Source: Isoetes taiwanensis (taxonomy: Eukaryota > Streptophyta > Lycopodiopsida > Isoetales > Isoetaceae). Taken from it: a DNA stretch of 64,000 nucleotides. Positions 1 through 13,800 of this stretch are shown piece after piece (the first letter of the stretch is position 1; every line of letters begins with the position of its first letter). Below the pieces are notes generated by a model, which saw nothing but the letters and a program-made list of their open reading frames with translations, was not told the origin of the DNA and searched no databases. Position numbers and translations under genes: made by a program. The stretch covers positions 2,598,282-2,662,281 of the forward strand of contig JAJEKV010000112.1 in assembly GCA_021234155.1 (NCBI GenBank), read 5' to 3'.

Positions 1-230
1 TTGAATGCTCTTTCTTTTTCTTAGATGATGATTGAATGGACGTGCCAATGACTATTTGAATGGATGTTTCAAGCCCTTTACTATTTGTTGGTTGCATTGT
101 CTGACCTCTTTACAAATGGAGACACATCTGTGTGAAAGCCTGCATACCTGGATTACTGTACCTGCCAGCCATCTTCATATGTGCACTCACCATCAAAGCC
201 CTGGTAAGTTGTTAGGTTTCTTTATTTATT
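1..230 (+). pseudogene. Possible membrane-protein exon remnant
   Basis: Two overlapping frames look like one membrane-protein exon. One runs from the ATG near 68 and reads a hydrophobic stretch (YYLLVALSDLF) up to a TGA near 146. A different frame then continues with GLLYLPAIFICALTIKAL and meets a good splice donor (CTG|gtaagt) near 203. A 2-base slip at the gtgtg near 140 would join them. I do not recognise the family, and chance is possible because the region is short and the window edge cuts it. Confidence 0.2.
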
Positions 231-3200
231 TCAATCACTCTGACATGTCAATGCATTGAGTTATTTCATGTATAAATCACCATCTGAGTTCCAACTTTCA
301 TGTATAGAGTATAAATCACCATCTTAGTTCCAATGTTTGTTAAACTATATCCTGCCTACTTTCTAAGAGTCTCACTTGCTAATTGCGAGCAAGCTTGCCT
401 TAAAGTTCTATTTGGCATGCAGAAGAGCAACATATTTCTGTGCTTTTATTTTTGCAAGACATTTTGATGAGTAAAATAGCATAATTTGTTTATGTTGTTG
501 TCGGCCTATTGCAACTCGAGTAGATGCATGTGCTTACTTTGGATCTATCTGCAGGTCGAAGTAATTTACAAACTTTCAGCAACTTCTACCTCTCCTTCAA
601 TAAGAGCGCATCGTCATGGGTAATTCCAGTTCTGTTTTGCTGTAGAAATAGATTGTCCCATTTGCAACGTGTGCTTGCAACAACTGCAGCCAAAACTTCT
701 AATTTATCAGCAGTAGTAAGATAGATAGATAGATAGTATTTTAACGTCACGCCACTAGGCATCTTCCGTTTTTCATAGTATCAAAAGATTGTCCGTTTAC
801 CAGTAGCTTTTATATTGCCATACTATCTTTTTGTCTTTCATCTTTATGGACTAGGTTTTGAAGGCATCAGTTGTTATTGTCGTTGTCTGCTATCACATTA
901 CTTTTGTTAAGAACAGATCGGACATCACGTTGCATTGAAGTCTCTTTTTACTAGAAATGAAGGATCTCTAATAGAATACGAAGAAACATTACATGTTATC
1001 AAATGGGTCTTCTTTTCCTCTGCCCATTTGCATTCGCATCTACTTCGAATATTGTTTCTGAAGGCCAGTGAGCTACTCCAAGTTAAGTAACATGGATATG
1101 TGTGTGTAAGGTAGATGTCCAAAGCCAATGAGTGGCATAAAATTGATCTTTTCTTCTACCTATTTGCATTGCATGTACTCTGAATAGCATTTGGTCTAAA
1201 GGCCAATAAGATATTGCAAGTTATAAATAACATAAAGCCAATGAGTGGCATAAAGAGTTGACCTTATTCGCAGGCTGGAGTGGTGAGGAGTGGCATAAAC
1301 AGTTGGATTTGGAGCTGTCTGCTTTATGTAAGTATATAATAATAGAAGAAATATTGGAAGCAAATAGAGAAATATCTTGAAATATATATATTGTGTGCCA
1401 GGCCTAAAGAAATATTGGATGCAAATGGTACTTGATGGTTTTGTCTTGCAGGGAGTGACTAGGAGTCAACAACTTGCTTATTTTTCCCATGGTTGCTTTA
1501 GGTTCTTTTATTGTAGAGTCTACATTTGCTAAAACCCAAATCAAATCTGCGTTCAAGATTCAAGATTGTAGTAAAATCAATATCTATCCACAGGAAAACC
1601 GGCATGCATAATTAGCAGGTCGTGGATGAGCGCAATACTTCATATAAACGTAGCATATTTAGGTTGCATCTTTTTGACAATTTTCACGTTTCAATGCAAC
1701 TATGAAGCGCATTCATTTAAAATTATGTTGCTTTCCTTTCTTGATATCTTTTGTTCTTCTGCCAGGGTCGTTGTGATACCGACCCCTTGAAGATGTGTAT
1801 AGCAAGGTTATTAAAGAGAGTTTTATTAGCCAGACCCACAATGATCATGGTAGGATAACTTAAATGCTTCAATCCATTCATTCTACTTAAGCACTCATGA
1901 ACCAATGGAAAAACAGAAAGAAGAATCGTGTAGATTGGTTTTTGTGGCTTTGGACTAGCTGCTACTAAAGTTCTTAACAAAGTTGCTAATAGAAACTTTC
2001 TAGCGGGGCCAATGGGAGAATACAATAGAAAATTACATGATGGTACGTTGATTTGTCTTTAGAACAATTATAATGGTTTACCCAGACCAAGAAGAAGTAT
2101 GGTACATTGGTTTGTCTTTCAATCGACTTGGTAGAAATCTTTAGAATTCCAGGAAGGCACACATAGACAATTTCCTTGAGGTGACTATGACTAATATATT
2201 TTTTTCCAGCAAAAAATGCTCCAAAATCTTTCAAGCAGGTCATTATGACTATGATTTTGGCAAATTCTTGAGATTTGATACAAACCAAATTGCAATTGGG
2301 TTCACTAGAACTTAATAACCTAATTGACTACTTTAAATACGACTTAACAACCTACATAAGACCTATTGAATAAAAAACACGTAGGATACAAAGTTCTATT
2401 TGATCATTGAATGGCTATAAATATCGTCCAAAAACCAATATGGGGCTTTAACTTTTGGTACAAAATCTATTTTTTATGTTCATAGTATGTTGTAGATGCA
2501 TGTGTCGTTTAAAATCTATACCCCTTTGCAATGCAGTCAATGCCTCCGCACACTTAACTACCACTACAAGTAATTGCCATGTGTAAAATATACCTAGCAT
2601 CAAGATTTCTTATTTATGTATTAGAAAAAGTGCCCAGCGTTGTTGCCCTTTTGTCTGATTCTAGGCTACGATTTTGCAACTTGCTAAGTTCAAATGATTA
2701 TTTGTAACAATGTCTTTTATAATGAGAATTTAAAAATGTTAATGTAGATCATTGTCTTCTTCCTAACGCAACCTCCAAACACAATGCCATGATATACTCC
2801 TATTTTCTAAATCAAAGGCATGGCATGCCATTATAGTCTATTCTAATCCACAATTGAATGTGTTCCTAGAGTCATCACTTACTTTAGAACATTTGAACAT
2901 ACTGGTTAGATAAAGAGGTTAGTCAACAACTCTAAGAAGTACCATGATGCTACTAAATCCAGACAGTAATGTTAGTAACCAAAATCATCACATCATTCAC
3001 TTGATAAACATATCCCTTATTTCAACATTTGGGTAGGAAAGAAAAAGATAATGAACAACTCCAAGAAGTATCATGAGCCTAATAAAGCCAATGTAACAAT
3101 ATTTGAACCTTATATTGAGTAAGATCTACAAAGGCCAACCAAATATATTGAGGGCTAAGAATAATGTAGAATAGATTTAAAAAGAAATTGCCCAAGGAGC

Positions 3201-6200
3201 AAATTGTACCAATAAAGTTACATATCCATCGCACTGAAATACGACGACATAAACATAATGAACAACACTATTAACAAAACAACCATTGTTTAAAGCAGCT
3301 GTGTTGTTAGGGGACTACCTTCTTACCTTTTCGCCTACTGAAATAGAATACTAGCTCTCCGGAACGAAGCGAAGGCACGATCCACCTTCCTTCCGTTGAA
3401 TGTTATGTTGAAAGGATTTTAAGTTAAGTCCTTTGGAAGGTCAGGTCCCACGCACCTGAATGGTATGGTGCGTGCTCATTTCATCTTCTTTTTTATTTTT
3501 GGATGGTGTTGGTAGTTGTGCCGGAACGCCGCATGTAACGCCGCATGCGGCGTTCCCTTTCCCTTGCGGGACCTTTTTTCCCCTCTGCGTTTGCGTTTGC
3601 GTTAGATCTTCCTCTCCTCTTACCTATTCAACTTCGAGCGGGAAAGGAGAGACACAGGGCGGCAATGGGCCTGGCCCGAACTCCCATGATAGGATATGGT
3701 GGAGGAGGCTAGGCTATGGAGCCTGACGATGGTAGTGGCTTCGGCTTGAAGAGTATTCGGCTACGGAAAAATGTCAGGTATTATATCTTTTTTTATTTTG
3801 GTTCAGGCATCCACTCTGTACAGGTTTTGCAGGCTCTGCCGATGTCTTAAGATCTTGCACATTGGCTGAGGCAGCCATCATTTTTCGCAGGAGGTGAAAG
3901 ATTGGGGCAAATCTTGGGAGAAAATCGGCCTTTTTTTTACAAAGGAATTGCTGGAGCAGACACCTAAACCCCATGCATTTTCCAAGGTACGAAAGCTTCA
4001 GGAGTTTATTTGCTTATCTGGCTTCAAGATGTTTTTGCTTGAATCAAGGCTTCATGAATCAGGTCATCGTTTGGGAGAGAGCAGCCATTGGAACCCATCA
4101 ATCTGATAAATGTGGGCGAGTTAGTCTGCTCAGGCTCTTGGCATACCAACTATGGCCTTTGGGCTGGAGTCTATGAATAGGTATCAATGAATAAGTAACG
4201 CTGTAGCAGAAGGGAGCTGTCACTATTTTCCTACATCTGGTTTAACACATTTGCATGGCTCATTTGCAGTAAACACGGATTTCTTGATGGTGCATGGAGC
4301 ATGGATGCTTTTTTTAATGGTAATAGCTCTTTCTGTTTATGTTTTGTTGTTATTTTGCACCCCTTCTGTGAGAATATGCTTTTTTAATTGTTTGTTGCCT
4401 TCCAAATAAATGCATCCAAGACAAAGGCTTATCCCAGGGGTATGATATTGTGTCAATATGCTTAGGAAGCTTAGCAAGTTTATTAATTCAATGCAAACTA
4501 TGCTATGCAACATCCACACATCTGCAACATCCACAAGTTTTCTTCGCAAGATTTTGAAACTTTGTAAGGTTTATTTGAAGATGGATGTGCAGGGGTCACA
4601 GCCAAGACCCTGTTGTTTTCATTCTTTTGTGGGCATTTTCTGAGATGTGCAAGACCCTATTGCTATATTTCATTCTTTTCCATGTTGTGCAGTGCGGGGT
4701 GAGGGTCCCCAAATTCTCTGGTGCTTCAATTACTGGAAATGGAAGCTCTGGGAGGCCATGGAAATGATATTTAACTCTGCAGAAAGCCATTAGGCAGGGC
4801 CGTGATATTTACGGGTAGAATTTCCTTTTTTCTGAATCTGTATCAGACGTCTATTGATCTGAATGTTTCTTCTTTTTTGATTTGCTAAGTTTTTCTTATC
4901 TGCCACTTTCATTTTGCATCTCATAATCGTGGTGGCCTTCATTCTCTGTAGGTGCAAGTAGCAGATTTAAACTAATGGTATTCGTTCTGCAGGCAGGTAT
5001 TCAGAGACCTCCTATTTGTTCTACAATTTCATTAGCATCAGATTGCAGTGTTCCTGAGTTAGTAAATCAAATAAAGGCTACTTGATAAAGACTGTTGAAA
5101 TCTGCTACTTAGAATATGGAACTAGAGCTAATTGAGTTTAAGATGTCTGATTCATGCTTTTATGTTGCAATTATTTGAAGGTGATTGTAATGTGTGAGAT
5201 TGGTTTTCTATGAATGTGTAACGAGGTTGAGTGCCAGAAAGATACCAATATATGAAGTGCTCGGAAGTTACTCTAATATGGCTGGTAAAGAGGTAAGAAT
5301 AAGTCAAAAGGTATGAACTTCATTTGCAAATGCTTATAGAATGTTGTTTTAAACATGTATTTTGTTATTCTCTATGCATTGGCATTAGCGTTTTTGCAAA
5401 TTTTGGACCAAACAATGCCACGTTCATATTTCTAGAAGGGATCTTCCCTGCAAGACTGAGATAGTGGAATTCCTACTGCATCTGGCAAGGCAAGCAACTC
5501 AAAGAACCAAACAGCAGCTCCCTCCATTCTCAAGGCACTCTACCTCCGTTCCCCTCTATTGATGGTATGTTCTCTCAGTAATGTAGTGGATTTGCCATTA
5601 TATATTACTATACTATTCCCATTTCACTTCTTTGTTTGCAGCACGGTTTGTCAGGCCCATAGCTCCCGTGCTTCCAATTCAGACGACTCTCCATTGCACA
5701 AGGCTAGGACATGGCCAGTGAAGAATATGGCCCTTTCTTTAATCGTGGGTCTGCGTGCATTTACACCAGCAGCTCACAGTAAGGTATCCCTCTTAGCAGC
5801 ACTTATATTAGCATTGTTACCTTCTATAAAAAGAGCTTATGATGCATTCTCTAAAGATCTAGGCAGTCTATGATGGCAAAACCTATGGGAGCTTGAAATA
5901 TAATAGAGTGTTTAGTGTCCAAGTAGGCAGAATGACTCTAATAAATTGCTCTGATAAGCGTGTAAAATGCTTGCAAGGTAGATGACGAAAGGGAGCAAAT
6001 TTTCTTATACTTCCCATTTCTGCCATGCACGAAAGGGAGCAAAGTGCTAAGACTGGCAATCAAATATTTCTTACTAGGTCAAGATAAAAGTAGCCAATAG
6101 CTTCTCCGCTTGCCCTATCCTTGACAGAGAATGGACGCATTTCTTGATGTCCTCTCATGGAATCAATCTGAAATTCAAGCCTACAGTAAGGAAAGGTCAT

Positions 6201-6977
6201 CCAGTGAAACTGCAATATGCAGGAATAAATGTTATATAAATTTCTCCATGGGAATCTCAAACTTAAAGGAGAATTCAACACAGGCAGCTTAGAGAAACTA
6301 GCTTAGAGAAACTATGTGTTCGCACAACCCAAAAAGAAGCTCTTATTGATTGGAACAAATGTAAGCTTGATGTGTTTCTACCTTTGATGATAATAATGCG
6401 TTTGGAGCTATTAGAGCATTTGTGAGTTCTTTTGTTGTTGCACAGAAGTGTCTCAACTGCATATCTTACAACACTAGACAGGCTATTTCCTCATTTCAGT
6501 CCTTGATAGGTACAGATCCATACATGCTGTAAACCCAACTCAAAGCAAATGAGACTATTTTGGACAGACTCTTGCCTTGCCTTGACTGTCCACCAAATAT
6601 GAGAGTGGTGACAAAGATTATGGCTTTTTTTAAGGGGAAGCATTTTGTGCTTGAAGACGTTTCAATATTAATTTAATTGTTTTATGCTCTCAATGGCTAA
6701 CATTTGCTTCACCACATATTCGTATTTATATAGATAGTTTACAACATTGTTTGGGGCAATTGGCTGTGTCCAGTATAGTTTACCAAGTCATCATGCAAAG
6801 ACCAGCACCACATTATTTGAGGCCATTTTTGGTTGGACAAAAGACTTGAATTACATATACGTGAAAAGAGTAGTAGGATGGAAAAGCAATTCATTTTTAT
6901 TTCATTTACCATTCATGTCATTTTGGAGGACATTTTCAGGTCTATGGCATATTCATCTTTCAGCGCGGTGGGCGCTG
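231..6977. other. No confident gene; small repeats only
   Basis: I see no recognisable coding exon here. There is a short GATA microsatellite at 719-736, a diverged pair of ~130-bp direct repeats at about 1000-1260 (shared motif ccaatgagtggcataaa), and a GC-richer block at about 3330-3760 with an open frame (3460-3726) that resembles a first exon or 5' leader but matches nothing I know. Around 5559-5873 an open frame has plausible splice sites (tttgcag near 5640, AAG|gtatcc near 5784), also unrecognised. The rest is AT-rich non-coding DNA. Confidence 0.5.
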
Positions 6978-7130
6978 TTGAATATTTGTATGTTTTTATC
7001 TTTTGAACTCATCTTGGCAATTCATTCTTTTGGTTCACCCAACTCTGCTTCTGTTGAATATTTGTATGTTTTTGTCTTTTGAACTCATCTTCGCAATTCA
7101 TTCTTTTGGTTCACCCAACTATGCTCTTGC
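6978..7130. repeat. Two 75-bp tandem repeat units
   Basis: The segment starting ttgaatatttgtatg at 6978 recurs at 7053 with only a few substitutions, giving a period of 75 bp. Both copies contain the same ggttcacccaact motif. A recent local duplication. Confidence 0.85.
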
Positions 7131-7214
7131 ACTATATTGTAGGGTTGTGGCAAATGAGATGAGAATACCCAATCTTTCATATATTACTGTAAAAGACTTA
7201 AGATTTCATGACGT

Positions 7215-7315
7215 CTGAGCCTGCTGTTAAGATAGCTTTAAGATAACTTTGTCTGAGCCTGCTGTTAAGATAACTTTGTTTTAGCGCATGGATAACTTTG
7301 TTTCAGCGCATGGAA
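7215..7315. repeat. Short interleaved direct repeats
   Basis: The phrase gtctgagcctgctgttaaga occurs twice (about 7214 and 7250), followed by two copies of a gcgcatgg(a) unit near 7285 and 7307. It looks like stepwise slippage. Confidence 0.7.
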
Positions 7316-8863
7316 ATAATCTTAAGTTGTAGCAACTGTGTACAACTTATGAATATAGATATGTTCTAAAGCAAGCTTTAAGTGCCACTGCATACTCAAC
7401 TACACTTTATTTGACATAGCTGTACTGGTTTATGGCTCAGAGATTTTGTCGCAATAAATGAAAGGCCGAATATCGTTTCCTACGATTGAACATAGATCAC
7501 TTTCTTTTGCATAGGCAAGGTATAAAGCTTGCATCGTTCCTGCAGTTATTCTATTTAGGAAATCATAATTTTGGATCATACATGCAATGTTCAAGTGAAA
7601 ATTGCTATAATTTTGCATTTCTAGATGCTCTTATTTAGAGTTTACTTAAAAACAAAATATTGCATATGTGCAATGGCTTGCTTCTGTTCTTTTCTAAATA
7701 TTAGCTTCTAAGTTTGCTTGGCATATCATTTCCAAGGCCCATACTCTTTATGCTGCCACATGCTGGTCTGAAGGGCATTACTAAGTTTCATAGTAAAAGC
7801 TTTTTCCATGCAAATCAAGCTTTAGTTTTTTACTATTGAGGATTTTTCTTCGTGCACAATGAGTGGAAAACTCACGAAAAATAACTATGACCTGAGATGC
7901 TTAAATGATGGAGGTAAAAATTTAAGAGAACTTTTAGTATTTTGGCACATGTTAAATGGATGTTAAATGGTGTTGGATGCTTCTTAAATTTGAACCATTG
8001 TCAAATTTTGCAACATAAACCTTACGTTGTAATGCATCTTGAAAACTCGAATGTGCTGTGTTTAGTATTTCCAACTTTGTTTATGTTATGTAGCTAGATG
8101 GACTGCAATCATCACGTGATTTTGTTTGGATAATTTTAAAAAATAAAATGCAACTTGCTTGATAAGTTGAAGTATAGAGCATTATAAATTGCAAGTACTT
8201 AAGCTATAATTGATTCATTAGCTAACCAATTCAAAAACTTATAAAATCTACATAATTGAATTGGGCAGTATGACAACTTTAAGCCCAAAGTTATGCCTAT
8301 AGCTTCATTTTTTTTGCTAAAGTTAGTCTAGAAATGGGTATTCTTCTTTGCCTGAGGCAACAATGTGTTTTTTTTTTAAATTGTCACATAGTGCGAGGTG
8401 GAATTATGAGGTTAACTTATAAATTTCTTATTGGAGGAATACTACTATTGTGGATGTTAGTATAAAAAGGCAAAAAGTGCCACTGCCAGTATTAAGTGTT
8501 GTCACACCTAGATTTAAACAAATGTAGAGCAATCATGAGTTATATATTGCTAATATTTGGGATTCACAAATTTAGATTTAGGTTGTGGTGCATGCGACAA
8601 AGTCAATAACATACAATTTGATGCTTTGGATGTTGCAAATTTGTCTAGGATATGACCACATATATGTACTATAAAGGTTTTCTATCGTATCCACCTATGC
8701 ATCCTATCCTATTCCACTCGAGCATTCTATTTTGCCCTACACGCACGTTCTTATATCTACACAATCTATTAGTATAACCATTTAATTCCACCTAAGCGCT
8801 CCATTCATTTCATTCTATTTTTGCACATCCATTCTGGATGCCCATATCCCATGCCATGACTAA
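7316..8863. other. No gene seen
   Basis: AT-rich DNA without exons or repeats that I can support. Confidence 0.5.
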
Positions 8864-8894
8864 TGCCCGGCATCGCCGGGCACACGTTTCTATT
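8864..8894 (+). mobile_element. Degenerate Helitron-type 3' end
   Basis: A perfect 8-bp stem (tgcccggc / gccgggca, loop atc) at 8864-8882 is followed by cacgttt and CTATT at 8890. The same hairpin and spacer occur on the minus strand at 55625-55654, where the terminus is an intact CTAGT, so this copy seems to have lost the canonical CTRR end by one substitution. The 5' end of the element was not located. Confidence 0.5.
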
Positions 8895-9053
8895 CATCAC
8901 TCTTCAGGCAGGCTTCCAAACACCCAATCCGGCACATACATGCCATAACTGAGAATAAAGTGGATCGGGAGTTGTAGGAGAAACGAGATGGTTTGATATT
9001 GATATTGATTTTACAGGCGATCAGAAAGGATAACTACTACAGATCGCAACAAA

Positions 9054-9082
9054 TGCCCGGCAACGCCGGGCACCGTTACTAG
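9054..9082 (+). mobile_element. Helitron 3' terminus
   Basis: An 8-bp stem (tgcccggc, loop aac, gccgggca) at 9054-9072 is followed by ccgtta and CTAG|T at 9079-9083. Hairpin plus CTRR-T is the established 3' signature of Helitrons. It ends only 178 bp before the SBDS start codon, so promoter or 5' UTR sequence may derive from the element. The 5' TC end was not found. Confidence 0.65.
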
Positions 9083-9260
9083 TACTTACAAAACCGTAAA
9101 TAATCATAGGTAACATATGCCTTTTCTTCAATTGCAGAAGATAATAACAAAGTGCCTAACGTGTGCACGAAGAACCCTAAATTTCATTTGTGGAACTGGA
9201 CTCATTATTGGAAGTTACCAAACGCATTTGATGCCTACGTAAGGAACCAGATTGAACACC

Positions 9261-10811
9261 ATGATCTCCCGCAGCTTGGTGCAGCCCATAGGGCAGAAAC
9301 GTCTCACTAACATCGCAGTGGTGCGTCTGAAGAAACATGGCAACCGCTTTGAGATAGCTTGCTTCAAGAACAAAGTCCTTTCATGGCGGTCTGGAGTGTA
9401 TGTTACTTCCTTTTCCTAATACGAAGAAGAACATAAAAGAAGCAAGAATCATATCTTAACCAGTTTCACTCTTGTGAACTGCAGGGAAAAGGATTTAGAT
9501 GAGGTTCTTCAATCACGTACTGTCTATTCGAACGTATCCAAGGGGGTCCTAGCCAAGTCTAAAGAGCTTCTCCAAGCTTTTGGAACCACGGATGAGAACA
9601 AAATTTGCCTTGAGGTGCTAGGTCTTTTTTTTAACGTCAGAATCATGACCAGTTATACATTTAAATTACAGAGATAAAGGTCGTCTTTAGACAGATTTCC
9701 GAGATCAATCAATCTCTCACCAAATCTAGTTTGCTAAAGTTTTATTATGCAATGATGAACGTTATGTTTGTGAGATGATCATGACCGAACTCTGCCAGTT
9801 CATTTAAATTGACTATGATCTGTTCTCTTACATGTGACTGTACAGATTTTAGAGAAAGGTGAACTGCAAGTGGCTGGAAAAGAAAGAGAAGCACAATTAT
9901 CAAGTCAATTTCGTGATATAGCAACTCTTGTAATGGAGAAAACAGTAAATCCAGAGACAGAAAGACCATATACGATCAGCATGATTGAGCGTCTAATGCA
10001 TGAAGTACATTTTGCTGTTGACCCCCATAGGAATTCGAAACAACAGGTAGGTTCTTGAATGGCTTTTGTGCCTGTCCACAAATAAGTCAAAGTTGGTTAC
10101 TAATGGCTCTGATTTAACTTATTATTGATGTGTAGGCTTTAGAGCTTATAAAAGAATTGGAGAAGCATTTTCCTATTGCAAGAGCTCGGATGAGGCTTCG
10201 ACTGGTGATGCCAGATGTCCAAAAAGATAAAATTATTGATCAGCTGAAGCTATGGAAGGCTCAAATAGAGTCAGAAGAATGTATCAATGGGACGTTTTCT
10301 GTGGTAAGTTTAGCTTTGAGAAATCTATAGTTGGAGCCAGATGTCTAAGTTAGAACTCTTGCAGGTTTGTCAAGTTGATCCTGGGCATTTTCGTGAATGT
10401 GATGCATTTACAAGAAGCGTAAATGGCAGATTAGAAGTCTTGTCTATGGGTGTGCAAAAAGAAGGAGAAGAAAGTGTATATGAAATTGATTTGAATGATC
10501 ATGTTGCGTCTCGCTCTGCAGATACTGCAAAAAATCCGTCTTTGGATGTCCCAAGGCTTGCTGACAGAATGGAACAAGCATCTGTTAGCAATGCCACAGT
10601 ATCATCAAGGGATGGAAGGAAGCACCAAAAATGTCTTACATGTAATGCCGAAATAGATGCAGGGGAATTTAGAGAACACTACAAAGGAGACTGGCATCGA
10701 CATAATTTGAAAAGGAAATTAAAGCTGTTACCTCCTTTAAGTGCGGAAGAGTGTCTTGTTGATACTGAACTAGTCGCAGAAAGAAATGATCTAAATGATT
10801 ATTGCCGTTGA
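9261..10811 (+). CDS. SBDS: SBDS ribosome maturation protein (5 exons)
   Basis: Exons 9261-9397, 9485-9614, 9846-10046, 10136-10303 and 10365-10811 splice in frame to 360 residues, ended by TGA. All four introns are GT-AG and 87-231 bp. SBDS works with the GTPase EFL1 to release eIF6 from pre-60S ribosomal subunits in the cytoplasm. Exon 1 carries the N-terminal FYSH-domain region (motif [16 protein letters not shown]). Exons 2-3 continue it into the central helical domain ([19 protein letters not shown]). Exon 4 holds the RAMR-type C-terminal region. The last exon has a plant-type extension with a C2H2 zinc finger (CLTC...H...H) in a basic tail. The length is near the roughly 370 residues known for plant SBDS. 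The chosen ATG gives the conserved start of the family. No stop or frameshift was seen, so it is probably functional. Two Helitron 3' ends lie just upstream. Confidence 0.93.
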
Positions 10812-13800
10812 TTTTCTTGGATTTTTTGTCACCTGAACTGGTTTGTTTTGGAAAAATGTACACGAAGAGTTGAATACTGTCAATACTCATATCCTAGTGT
10901 TTTTGAGGATTGCTTGGGAAAACAAAATGTCTATAGACAGCTATATATATTGAGCCTTTCATCTATTTAATCAGTATCTCTTCTTTAAATTGGGTTTTCC
11001 ATTTAACTTTTCTGATTCTGGTCATTTTGCTTAAGATTCTGGGGATTTTGAGGGCCGGAAAAAGTTTGTGATTCTCCAAAATTCACAGAATTGTTTTTGT
11101 GTAATTTTGGTATCCAACTTTTCCCATGTTAGCATCGTGCATGCCACACTTGCTCGGGATCATGTGGACGGGTTTTCTGGGTAGATTCAGAATGATTTTC
11201 TGGAGCCGAATCATTTTACTCGTTGCTCAGAGTTGGGTGATGGTGGGTTCACAGTTTATTTTTCTACCTTTCTGCAAAGGATAGGGACTTAATGTTATCC
11301 ATGGTTTGGCGTTGAGCAAATTATAAAGTTGAGATTTCTGGAAACGTCTTGGATTCGTTTTTAGAGTCAAGGAGCTGGATGTTCTTTGGAGCAGAAACAT
11401 GGTAAGCTGCCAGTTTGAGATAGGTCTATGATGAATATACATTGAAGAGTTGCACCTTTTGATTGTCAATGTTGTCTAGCTGTGAAAATGATCTTTGCAG
11501 ATTCTAAGGAGATGCTTTCATATTGGAAGCAAAACTGAGATGCTGCATCAAAATAATTTGCAAGAGCATTGATGCTCCGATGCCTTTTGTGGCAGGATGC
11601 TTTCTAGGTTATAGATGGTCTATGGACCTTCAAAAAATGTTCTTCATCTTTGAAGCATTTCTCTGTGCTTGCAAGCCCATTGTTGGAGCTGCCCATACTA
11701 ATGAAGTCATGTTGCAAAGCCCTTTTTCTAAAGGTTACAAGCATCTTTTCTAAAGGTTACAAGCATCAAAACAATGCAGGTAAGCATTGAGCTTCTTATT
11801 TAATTCTACTTTTTCATTGGAAGCCCTTTTCTTTTTATCATGCATGTTGGACGAGAAAATGGAGCCCCAAGTGGTTTTCTTTTTAGCACAAAATTGCCAA
11901 GTTTTAATCCTTTATTTAATCTATTGCAACTGGATTCCATCTTTCGCTTTACTGGTAAGGTTTGATTCCGTTCTGTATTATTCCCAATCCTTTATTCTAT
12001 ATGTTCAAGATGTAGATACATATAATATTTGACATGGACTTGGTATTTTCTTACTCTTGCTGCTCGATTAGGAGGTTTTTCTCAAGTTTTTGTTATACTT
12101 TTAATGATTGAATCTATTTGCTTTCTTCCTCATCTTCATGCTTCAATGCATGGGTCTATAATAGGCGTATGAAGATGCAGAAGCTCAGAATTCTCTCATC
12201 TAGAGACACTAATGGATCACTTTCTCTAAGGCTTCGTTAAGAGTTGGATAGATTGCTCATTGCATAAGATAATGTAGAGGACTAAGATAAACGCTGAGAT
12301 GTAATTTGGAAGAGGAGAGCAATGGAGAGGGCATTGGAGAGCTGATAGCAAATTTACTGTAGCTGGAACAGGAATTGGAGCTCCAGGAACTGAACTGCCG
12401 TCATTTGTCGCATTATCTGCAACTGCACAGAAACAAGAACTGTTGCTGATGCTGATGCAGATGTATCGAGTCTCATAAATAATTTTTGCTCATCTTCAAA
12501 AAGCTGTTTTTCAATTGAACTGTCCGCAATACATGGAGAGTATCCAGCTTTCTGGTCGATGATAGTTTTTTTCCCTTTTTAATACAAAATTGATGAAACT
12601 CTAAAGAATTCCGAGGAAAGCTTTCAGATGAATCTATATGCGATGAGCCATATGGGAGTTCTATTTGAAAACCTCAAATCGGTCAAACCATGAGAACAAA
12701 GTTGTGTATCGCAATAGCCTTTCGATTCTTTCTACCTAATAAATACATGTGTAGCAATATCTCTAATATATAATTCTAATGTGGAAGGTAACGAGGCAGC
12801 TTATGTGTCGGGTATGTATTTTATAGAAAATTATAATCTAAATTGTACACGTGTCAACACATAAAAAATTTGGAAGGATAGCTCTTTCTAGAACTTTCGT
12901 GTGCTATAGGATATTCTAGAACGTTGTTCGAGAAGCTCTGTTCACGTTTCTAGCATATTCTTTGGCCTGGCATATAAAGAGCAAATGTTAGTTGCTGAGA
13001 TCAAAATGCAGTCGGAGGCGTAAATTTGCTGCACCAAGCTCCACGATTTATCTACGGCCCAGTTGAAGCAGAGAAGATTCGCCAGATATGATGGAGGTTT
13101 GATTAGGGCTGATGAGGATCGATAAGAAAATGGCTAGCACCCTGACCAATAGAGATGTTTCAGAGACATTAGATTAGTGTGGCATCAAACATCATTTATT
13201 TCTAATATGTGCATCAAATATTCAGCAACACAATTTAGTGTTTAGGGCTATGGCACCGGACGAATTTGCTTACAGAAAGCATGGATCTTCCTGCTTTGTG
13301 ACATCAGGCTATGCTTTTTGCTCCGCTCTTGCAATCCTTGGGGTCGTTGCTTCAAAGAAGGTCACAAAGTGGAGCGATTAGACGAACCTAGCTCTTCAAC
13401 ATAGAGCTATTTCGTCCAGCAATGAATCTTTTCTAGATAGATCTGTGTTACTGCACAGACCTCAATCTATACCCAACTCCAAATCGGGATTGTAGATGTG
13501 TGCAGGTAAGGTTTTACTGCATTCCGAGCTGTTACATGAGATGGCAAAAAAATGACCCTTCCTGGTTGTAACTCTAACTGGCTTCTTGTTTATGGACAAA
13601 ATAAATTAGTTTTACAGTAGTCTGCATTGGCAATGTATGGCAAAATAAAGCGTGTGCAAAGTGAACTATAAGAATTTTTGGGTGCTACACAATAAAAAAT
13701 AGAAAGCCAGCAAAGCGCTCTGCCGGTTCCACTTTGGATCTTGCTACTGCCATGGTGTGTTGAATAAGGATTCAGGTTTTGATTTAATCTAGATTCTCTG

